Shown: positions 7,464-14,633 of the stretch, in pieces
Numbering within the stretch: the first letter of the stretch is position 1
Layout of the letters: each line of letters opens with the position of its first letter
DNA from: Microbacteriaceae bacterium X2B
Lineage (GTDB): Bacteria; Actinomycetota; Actinomycetes; Actinomycetales; Microbacteriaceae
Length of the DNA stretch: 42,251 nt
Assembly: GCA_005502445.1 (NCBI GenBank)
Contig: SCPB01000019.1
Coordinates: 1 to 42,251, forward strand
Direction of reading: 5' to 3'
The notes under the pieces: generated by a model
The model's input: only the letters and a program-made list of their open reading frames with translations
Database searches by the model: none
What the model was told of the DNA's origin: nothing
Position numbers and translations under genes: made by a program

Positions 7464-8531
7464 ATGAACGATGATCACGTCTCCGGAGGGCTCCCCGGCG
7501 AATCCCAGGACCCGCTCTACGTGGCATTTGACCGCGCCCGCACTCGCGCTGAAGCCGCCATGGCTGCGGCGCTCGAAGCACAGTCCGCAGCGCTGAGCGC
7601 ACAGGCGAGCGCAGAGCAAGCGGTCGCGGACTACACGGAAGCGGCACGGGCGCTCGGAATCGACGTCGACAACGACATGGAGTTCGCGAACAGCCCCGAC
7701 GTGACGGACGGCCCTGAGCAGGCACTGCCCGAGTTCGAGCAAGCGATGTCGGAACTCGAAGACGAGATCGAATCGATGAAGGCACAGATCGAAGAGAGCC
7801 GGGCGCAGATCGAAGAGAGCCGGAATGCACGTGGCGCGTCCTTGAGGAACGACTCAATGGAACACGCGAGCTTGGAAGAGCTGCTTGGCCGCCTTCCCAT
7901 CAACGACGAAGCACTCGATCGGTACACCGAACGAACGGGCCGAGAGGTGTGGGAGTTCGAGGACTCGGACTGGGAGCTCGCGCGGGAACCGTTCACCCTG
8001 CAGCACTTGGCTCGCGCGTTGAGGACATCCATTGAGGCGTCGGAAGAAGTCTTCGCCGCGCGCACTGCCGACGGCGCACCTGAATTCCTGGGCGGCGGTG
8101 AGAATTCCGCCGAGTGGGCGGACCTCGAAATGAGGGTCGCCCTCTTGCTGATCGTCTACGGCAGCACGGAACGAGATGTCGATCTGAAGCTCGGGGAAGA
8201 CGTGGAGGAGAGCGCCCTGGAGATCACCCAGTTCGCCGGTTCCGACGCCACTCCGGAGCTCACCGTGTGGTGGTCAGGGGTGTGGGATGCCGACGCAAGC
8301 ACCGTCGAGCAACTCGCGGCCGATGTCACTTCCATGACGGGGTTGGAGCCCCGCTTCCGAGACGTCGACGGATGGGAGTTCCTGGTGGAGGGTCCACAAT
8401 CACTCGTCGCCACCGTGGCCGTCGCCCTTCTCCGAGCGATGGATGCGGATCCCACTAAAAACCGACTCCCAGAGTTATACAACCCGGGCATGGCTGCCTT
8501 GATGCAGTTCGTGAGCGCAGAGAAAGAATGA
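7464..8531 (+). CDS. Unrecognised acidic coiled-coil protein coupled to the SNF2 helicase
   Basis: A 355-residue protein that I cannot assign to a family. Residues about 20-62 are an Ala-rich helix. Residues about 92-122 form a predicted coiled coil with a perfect heptad duplication, AQIEESR twice (residues 107-120, encoded by tandem 21-bp units at 7782-7823). The middle (about 125-200) is acidic with Trp-rich segments (EVWEFEDSDWELARE). The last 120 residues look globular, with TPELTVWWSGVWDAD and a VATVAVALLRAMD helix. No catalytic motif, signal peptide or membrane segment is visible. Its stop overlaps the next start as ATGA (8528-8531), so it is translationally coupled to the SNF2 helicase and probably its partner. 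Confidence 0.75.
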   Translation: MNDDHVSGGLPGESQDPLYVAFDRARTRAEAAMAAALEAQSAALSAQASAEQAVADYTEAARALGIDVDNDMEFANSPDVTDGPEQALPEFEQAMSELEDEIESMKAQIEESRAQIEESRNARGASLRNDSMEHASLEELLGRLPINDEALDRYTERTGREVWEFEDSDWELAREPFTLQHLARALRTSIEASEEVFAARTADGAPEFLGGGENSAEWADLEMRVALLLIVYGSTERDVDLKLGEDVEESALEITQFAGSDATPELTVWWSGVWDADASTVEQLAADVTSMTGLEPRFRDVDGWEFLVEGPQSLVATVAVALLRAMDADPTKNRLPELYNPGMAALMQFVSAEKE

Positions 8532-11197
8532 AGCGAAACGAGCGCGCCGCTGCACAAGTCGTCATCGATGACATCTCGGCGTGGGTAGAGCAAGCGGCCC
8601 AGATACTCTCGCACCGGGAGGCCGTCAGGGATCGGGCGGACCTGGCATCGCGAGCTCTCGGCTCACGGATCCTCGACGTTTCCGTCAGAGGCAGTCGGCG
8701 CTGGCGTGTTCTCCCGCTCCGAGCGACTGATGCTGAAGCGCTGGAGGCGATCGCCAGGCGCACAAGGTTGCCGCTGCTGGACGAGACATCCGCCTCCATC
8801 CTGACGCGGTTGAGCACCGATGTGGCACGGTCGCTCGAGCTGGCCCGGCCTGGTGTGAGCACCTGGCGGGCATTCCGCAGTCGTTCGGTCAGAGAGTCTG
8901 CCCAATCGGCATTGGAGTTCCTCCAGGACTTTCACGGGTGGGCTGGCGAGGCGAGGCTCGCTGAAACACTGGCTGGTCTCGACGCTCGCACCGCTAGCGT
9001 GAAGAGACCAGCACTGCGCGACGCGCTGAGCGCTGACGTCGGATTCTCGTCCGAAATTCCAGACGCAGGGAATGCCTCGATCATCGACGCGTCGAAGCTG
9101 TCAAGTTTGACTCCGTCGGTGTCGCGAATCGAGGAAACCCTCGCGCATGAGAAGCGCGATCGCCAGGCTGCTGTCGATGCCGGGCTCGCGCTGCGGCGCG
9201 CGGAGACGAACGCCATGGTCGCCAACATGCCTGTCGAGAAATTGAAGGCCACGACCCGTCAGCGTCTGCGCATTCAGCCGCTCACCGACGCGGGCCTCAA
9301 GACCGTCATGGACGTGGTCGAGAACGAGTACATGCTGAGCGACCTGGACGGCATCGGCGACAAGACTGCATATCGGCTCTGGGGCGCAGCCCAGACGATC
9401 TGGAATGCGACCTTTGAAGAGATGCCGGTCAGAGTCGACGTCTCTAAGCGAACCGGCGAGGCCGGCACGCTCCTGAGAGCCCTGGCCGCGTGGGATGCCA
9501 CGCGAGCGATGCGCAATGCCACTGCCGATCTGGCGAGAGTGGAAGCGCTCGCACCTCTTTCTCGCAGTCTCGACGTCGGTGTCGAAGAACTGGCCGTCTT
9601 CGAGGTGGCCGCGACCGCGGAAGACCTGATCGCTGATGTGCGGAAGCTTGCCGAGCGCGCCGAGACACTGCGTCTCGCATCGGATCAAACGGGCGGCGAT
9701 CCATGGGCTGACTTTCTTGAACGGCCGGCGGACTACTTCACGATGCTGAGCGAGCTGGGCTTTCTGTTGGAGGACCAGAAGGCGGTTGAGGGCGACCTTC
9801 CCGACGAGGTCATCGAGAAGGTGCGCCGATTCGAGCTGTCCGCTGAACTGCTCAACGTCTCGCTCCGCGGCTATCAGGCGTTCGGGGCGAAGTTCGCTCT
9901 CGTGCAGAGAAAGGTCATCATCGGCGACGAGATGGGGCTCGGCAAGACCATCGAGGCGCTGGCCGTTATCGCGCACATCAGCCAGAAGGGCGCAGCCCAC
10001 TCCCTCGTGGTGTGCCCAGCCGCCGTGGTGACGAACTGGGTTCGGGAGGTTCAAGCCAAGTCGTCCCTGCAAGCTCATCGCCTTCACGGACCGGCCCGCG
10101 AACAGTCGCTGAAAGCTTGGGTGCGGCTCGGCGGGGTCGCCGTGACGACGTTCGAGTCCCTTGGCTGGTTCCACGGGTCCGCAACCGGCGTCGGCGAGGT
10201 GGGCTGCGTGGTGGTCGACGAAGCGCACTACATCAAGAATCCCGATGCCCTGCGCAGCTGGCGCACGAGCAAACTCATCGATGCGGCTGACTACGCCGTG
10301 CTTCTCACGGGAACACCTCTCGAGAACCGGCTCGAAGAGTTCCGCACCCTTGTTCGCTACGTGCGACCGAATCTCGTCGTCGACGCGCACGAGTTCCTTC
10401 CCCGACAGTTCCGCCAGCAGGTCGCTCCGGTGTACCTGCGCCGCAATCAAGAGGATGTGCTGACGGAGCTGCCTGAACTGGTCGAAGTGGACGAGTGGCT
10501 TCCGCTCTCCCGCTCCGACGAGAGGCGCTACCGAGAGGCAGTGGGCAGCGGCAACTTCGCGGCCATGCGCCAGGCCGCGATGGTGACCGGTCAGGACTCG
10601 ACCAAACTCGGACGACTGTGCGAGATCGTGGAAGAGGCCGAGGACAACGGACGCAAGGTCATCGTGTTCTCGCACTTCCTGGACGTGCTCGGGGTGGTGC
10701 GAGACGCACTCCCGGGCAAGGTGTTCGGGCCCCTCACCGGAAGCGTTCCGGCCGTCAAGCGTCAGCAGCTCGTGGACGAGTTCAGCGCCGCTAAGGGCGG
10801 GGCTGTGCTGGTGTCACAGATCATCGCTGGCGGCGTCGGCCTGAACATTCAGGCCGCTTCGGTCGTGATCATCACTGAGCCTCAGCTCAAGCCGACGACC
10901 GAATGGCAAGCCATCGCGCGCGCTCGCCGGATGGGGCAGCTGGAATCCGTCCAGGTTCACAGGCTCCTGTCCGAGGTCGGCGTGGATAAGCGCGTCACCG
11001 AGATACTCGAGCGCAAGCGTGCGCTCTTCGCCGAGTTCGCCGCGGTCAGCGAAACTGCGGACCACGCTCCGGAGGCCCTCGACGTCAGCGAGGCCGAACT
11101 GGTGCGCGAGGTGGTCGCAGCCGAACGCGAACGTCTCTTCGGCTCCTTGTCCGCACGGGAACCGTCGCCCCCTGCCGACGAGGCGGAAGCGATCTAG
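8528..11197 (+). CDS. SNF2-family DNA helicase/translocase with helix-hairpin-helix
   Basis: 889 residues. The C-terminal half is a SNF2 ATPase: Walker A GDEMGLGKT (466-474), DEAH (564-567), motif III LLTGTPLENR, and motif VI EWQAIARARRMGQ (792-804). The N-terminal 430 residues are not a standard domain. Around residues 245-290 there is a helix-hairpin-helix signature (LSDLDGIGDKTAYRLW), a DNA-backbone grip, and the rest is helical. SNF2 proteins in DISARM (DrmD) and related systems move on double-stranded DNA; by analogy this one may scan invading DNA. It is coupled to the upstream 355-residue protein. Its TAG stop shares the CTAG at 11194-11197 with the stop of the convergent DUF499 gene. 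Confidence 0.9.
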   Translation: MKRNERAAAQVVIDDISAWVEQAAQILSHREAVRDRADLASRALGSRILDVSVRGSRRWRVLPLRATDAEALEAIARRTRLPLLDETSASILTRLSTDVARSLELARPGVSTWRAFRSRSVRESAQSALEFLQDFHGWAGEARLAETLAGLDARTASVKRPALRDALSADVGFSSEIPDAGNASIIDASKLSSLTPSVSRIEETLAHEKRDRQAAVDAGLALRRAETNAMVANMPVEKLKATTRQRLRIQPLTDAGLKTVMDVVENEYMLSDLDGIGDKTAYRLWGAAQTIWNATFEEMPVRVDVSKRTGEAGTLLRALAAWDATRAMRNATADLARVEALAPLSRSLDVGVEELAVFEVAATAEDLIADVRKLAERAETLRLASDQTGGDPWADFLERPADYFTMLSELGFLLEDQKAVEGDLPDEVIEKVRRFELSAELLNVSLRGYQAFGAKFALVQRKVIIGDEMGLGKTIEALAVIAHISQKGAAHSLVVCPAAVVTNWVREVQAKSSLQAHRLHGPAREQSLKAWVRLGGVAVTTFESLGWFHGSATGVGEVGCVVVDEAHYIKNPDALRSWRTSKLIDAADYAVLLTGTPLENRLEEFRTLVRYVRPNLVVDAHEFLPRQFRQQVAPVYLRRNQEDVLTELPELVEVDEWLPLSRSDERRYREAVGSGNFAAMRQAAMVTGQDSTKLGRLCEIVEEAEDNGRKVIVFSHFLDVLGVVRDALPGKVFGPLTGSVPAVKRQQLVDEFSAAKGGAVLVSQIIAGGVGLNIQAASVVIITEPQLKPTTEWQAIARARRMGQLESVQVHRLLSEVGVDKRVTEILERKRALFAEFAAVSETADHAPEALDVSEAELVREVVAAERERLFGSLSAREPSPPADEAEAI

Positions 11198-14100
11198 TCC
11201 TGTTCGAAAGCGTTCGTGCTGAACTTCAGCGTGGAGGCGTTCTCACGGATGGTCCTGACCTGCTGCTCGGTGAACCCACTCGGGGAGACCGCATCGACGG
11301 AGAGCGATATGGAGACGTCAGCGCCTGCCGCCACGAGGTTCGCCAGCACCTCTTGGGCCACCTTCGCGAAGTCTCCGGAGTAGCGTTCTGCGCTGATCGA
11401 GACGCTGCCGACGTATCGCCTGAGAGGAGCCCTCTTCGGCGACACCTCCGTCTGTGGCGTCTCGGACGATCCCGAGCCCGACGTGCTCGCCTTGGGAGCA
11501 TCGGTATCCGTCGCCTCCGGGCTCGGTACCTCGCTCACCCTCTGCGCCTCGGCAACCTCGGGCTTGACGATGAGAGATGCGTCCGTGAGAGGAGATCTGC
11601 CCGCTTCGTGCGGAAGCCACAGGCCGAGATACCGGCCGGATGCAGAATCGAAGCTGTCCGCTACTGCGAAGCCTTCCGCTTGCCACAGCAGCGGCTGGTT
11701 GTCGATGGCGTCGATAAGCACGTCACGTGACCGCAGGCGAGGCATGTACGGGTACTGCGCGTAGAGACCCCACAGGGCAGCGATCGAGACGTGTCCGTCT
11801 GACCAGGCTGCGGGCACCTTCGATTCCAATGCGAGTCGAATCGATCGTGCGGCGTGCTCGACGCTGTAGGTTCCTGCGCTACCGAGCTTCTTGGCGACCT
11901 TTTCGGCGAGGGTGCCTGCCTGCCCGTCGACCTTGATCTCCTCGAGGGTGAACGGCGAGCCGGGGTCAGGGGCGACCGGGTTGAGGATCCACTGGTAGGT
12001 CAGGGAGAGTCGGTCGTTCAGCGTGTGGCTGAACTGCTCGCGCTTCTCTCCGGCCTGTGCCAGCTGCTGGGGAGTCAGGTTGAGCTCGTTGGACTTGGCG
12101 ACGATCTCATCCCATGCCAGGTACGAGCGGGTCGTCTGGTCGAGCTCAGCCAGCCTGTCCTCATCCGGTGCAAGGAACACGACCATGTTCCGGTAGGTGC
12201 GGTTGGCGGTGCCCTTGCGTTCGGTGGCCTGCTTGGCGAACTCAGATGCCGGCGAGGCGTCTTTGCGACGCTTATGCGCATAGCGTGGGTGCAAGATCAC
12301 CAGCCGAGCCTGGTCGGTATCCGGGATGTCACCAGAGTCGACGGGTCCGGCGTGCACGCCCAGGAAGTCCGACTTCGCACGCTCCTCCGTGCGCAGCCGC
12401 TTCACGATTTCCGCCCAGACGTCTTCCTGGTGGAGTGCTTCGGCCGCGTCTTTGGCCCGACGCGTGATGTTCGCCTCGGTGTCGTACCAGTGCTTGCCGG
12501 CGCTCGAGTAGTAGTAGGTGGTCCGGTCGCTGAGTGCTGCGAGCGCGGTGTGGAAGTTGCCCACGACGTCACCGGGCACTGCTGCTCCGAGGAACACCCG
12601 CTGCGTGTCGATTCCCTTATGCGCGGTGCCAATCGTGGGTGCTGCGCCGAAGAAGACCGTGCGGGCGAGACGCTTCGTCACGGAGCGCTGTCCCAGTACG
12701 GGCTTCTCGTTGTCAATGCGGGCCGGCTCGGAGTTGGCGCCGTCGACGTCGGCGTCGATGACTGCCTTCCACGAGTCCTGCAGGTACTGCGTGAGTTCGG
12801 AGTTGACGCGCGCGACCGACATCGGCACCGAGCCCGGAAGGATCAAGGGTGCCTGGTCGTCGCCCGCCCATAGTGCATGAATTACCTCGTTCATTAGTCG
12901 GAGGACGCCGCGCGTGCGCTGGAAGCGCTCCAGTGAGGACCAGTCTTCGTAGAGACGATCGAAGAGTTCGGGGTGCAGCGGGTAGGTTTCGCTGATCCGC
13001 CGCGCGTATTGCGGGTCGCGCGCCTCTTTCGGGAACTCCGCAGCGTTGGCGCGATAGAAGTCACTGAAGCTCTTTGCGGTCGAGCCGATCTGTGCCAGAG
13101 CGTCGGCGTTCTCCATCTCGAACAGGCGCTGCTTGACGATTCGGTAGGCCTCGTCTGCGGATGCAGGCCGCCACTGGTCCGCCACACGTCGCACGACATT
13201 CTGCAGTCGCTTGAGGGCTTCCTGCCCGTTGGACCCGCCCACCTCTTCGTCGTGCCCGACGATGAAGCCGTTCGAGTCGTCGCCGTCGTGGGACGCCGGA
13301 ATCGAGATGGCCAGAAGCACCCCGGGCGTCGACTTGACGGCCTCGGTCAGTGACTGCGCGAAGGTGAACTGCGTGTCGAAGGTGCCGCCGGCGAGATCGT
13401 CCCGCCCGTAAAGTTGCCGGGCATAGGCCACCCACTCATCGACCAGAATGACGGCCGGCGCGTAACGCGCAAGCAACTCGTGGAGGACGCCCCCCGGGTT
13501 GGTGCGTGCGGCGTCGTGCTCGGCGAGCATCGCGTATCCTTCGGCGCCGCCGAGCTGCCAGGCCAGTTCGCCCCAGAGCGTGTTGATCCGGACGTCGCCG
13601 TGGTCTTCGCCCTGCGGAGCGAGATGGTTGCCGACGAGCGCAACTCGCCGCGCAGAGATGCCTGGCGCCGGATATCCCGACGCGGTGAGAACCTCCTGGG
13701 TCTCTTGAGGAAAGCCTTCAAGCGCGAGGCCGCCGGCCAAGTGCCACAAGGCGAGCATGGAGTGGGTCTTGCCACCGCCGAAGTTGGTCTGCAGGTTGAT
13801 GACGGGCGAAGCGTTCGGGTCACCAGCCAGCCGACGAACAGCGCGGTCCACGAGATCGCGAAGACCTTCGGTCAGGTAGGTGCGAGCGAAGAACTCGGTG
13901 GGGTTGGAGTACTCCCCGGCTGCGCCTGCCTCGTCTCGCGCGACTTTGTAGAGATCTGCCGCGAACTCGGACGCGTGGAAGTTGCCGGTGGCGACTTCAT
14001 CGCGGGGCTTGAGCACCTGCCTCCACGGCACAAGGCCGGCAGCGCCCGGCATGACGGTGGACTGCTTGAGTGATTTGGCGTCCTGCTTCGCCATCACCAG

Positions 14101-14541
14101 CCGACGGAGTTCGAGTCGGATCTTGTCGACCTTGTCGGCTGCGTAGGGCTGTCCGACGGCGACGAGGAGCTGGCGAGCCTCGTCGAGTGAGCGAAGCGTG
14201 GCGTCGTCGTCGAACGGCTCGTTGTGGGCCCAGTCGTTCCGTGTTTCTCGAAGCAGGCTGATGTAGGCCTTGTCGCTGCGGCTCAGCAGACCGTCAAAGG
14301 GGCGCCAGCCCGCTTTCACGCGGCTGGTGATCGGTTCGGAGAGCATGCGCAGCTGAACCTGGGGGTCGCGCCGACTGTATTCCCGCGCACCTTGTCCCCG
14401 ATCGGCATCGGCCAAACGGACAACATCCGACCAATCCGAGTCGCCGATCTGAGGTGCGAGGGTCTCAGCGATGAAGTGGTCAAGCGCTTCGGCGAGCACT
14501 TCGAACATCTTGCCGATACGGTCACGATTAGTGGTTGCCAT
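11194..14541 (-). CDS. DUF499 family AAA-like ATPase with N-terminal Swt1-like HEPN domain
   Basis: 1115 residues, a typical length for DUF499 proteins of anti-phage loci. Residues 1-125 resemble the Swt1-type HEPN domain, with the R-x4-H signature RNDWAH at 101-106, the catalytic pattern of HEPN ribonucleases. The ATPase has Walker A NFGGGKTHS (253-261, Lys258) and Walker B ILVDEWVAY with Asp368-Glu369. A Ser/Thr/Pro/Glu-rich linker (about 1000-1050) precedes a C-terminal segment typical of the family (PSGFTEQQVRTIRENAS). The ATG at 14541 has a GGAGGA site 5-6 bases upstream. It is the second gene after the methylase on the minus strand, 92 bases apart. In the helicase-methylase-ATPase system it would be the ATPase. 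Confidence 0.9.
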   Translation of the reverse strand: MATTNRDRIGKMFEVLAEALDHFIAETLAPQIGDSDWSDVVRLADADRGQGAREYSRRDPQVQLRMLSEPITSRVKAGWRPFDGLLSRSDKAYISLLRETRNDWAHNEPFDDDATLRSLDEARQLLVAVGQPYAADKVDKIRLELRRLVMAKQDAKSLKQSTVMPGAAGLVPWRQVLKPRDEVATGNFHASEFAADLYKVARDEAGAAGEYSNPTEFFARTYLTEGLRDLVDRAVRRLAGDPNASPVINLQTNFGGGKTHSMLALWHLAGGLALEGFPQETQEVLTASGYPAPGISARRVALVGNHLAPQGEDHGDVRINTLWGELAWQLGGAEGYAMLAEHDAARTNPGGVLHELLARYAPAVILVDEWVAYARQLYGRDDLAGGTFDTQFTFAQSLTEAVKSTPGVLLAISIPASHDGDDSNGFIVGHDEEVGGSNGQEALKRLQNVVRRVADQWRPASADEAYRIVKQRLFEMENADALAQIGSTAKSFSDFYRANAAEFPKEARDPQYARRISETYPLHPELFDRLYEDWSSLERFQRTRGVLRLMNEVIHALWAGDDQAPLILPGSVPMSVARVNSELTQYLQDSWKAVIDADVDGANSEPARIDNEKPVLGQRSVTKRLARTVFFGAAPTIGTAHKGIDTQRVFLGAAVPGDVVGNFHTALAALSDRTTYYYSSAGKHWYDTEANITRRAKDAAEALHQEDVWAEIVKRLRTEERAKSDFLGVHAGPVDSGDIPDTDQARLVILHPRYAHKRRKDASPASEFAKQATERKGTANRTYRNMVVFLAPDEDRLAELDQTTRSYLAWDEIVAKSNELNLTPQQLAQAGEKREQFSHTLNDRLSLTYQWILNPVAPDPGSPFTLEEIKVDGQAGTLAEKVAKKLGSAGTYSVEHAARSIRLALESKVPAAWSDGHVSIAALWGLYAQYPYMPRLRSRDVLIDAIDNQPLLWQAEGFAVADSFDSASGRYLGLWLPHEAGRSPLTDASLIVKPEVAEAQRVSEVPSPEATDTDAPKASTSGSGSSETPQTEVSPKRAPLRRYVGSVSISAERYSGDFAKVAQEVLANLVAAGADVSISLSVDAVSPSGFTEQQVRTIRENASTLKFSTNAFEQD

Positions 14542-14575
14542 GTTTTCCTCCGGTTCCCGAGGCTAGCCAGACACA

Positions 14576-14606
14576 ACGACAATCCCGGCCCATGCTGGGG
14601 CGTCGT
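14576..14606. other. Hairpin in the methylase-DUF499 intergenic gap
   Basis: ACGAC (14576-14580) pairs with GTCGT (14602-14606), and CCCGGC (14584-14589) pairs with GCTGGG (14594-14599) around a CCAT loop, with one G-U pair. On the minus strand it follows the methylase stop and precedes the DUF499 ribosome site. It could lower downstream expression or protect the upstream message. Confidence 0.35.
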
Positions 14607-14633
14607 AGCGAAGAGTGCGCGACTCCAGGTAAA

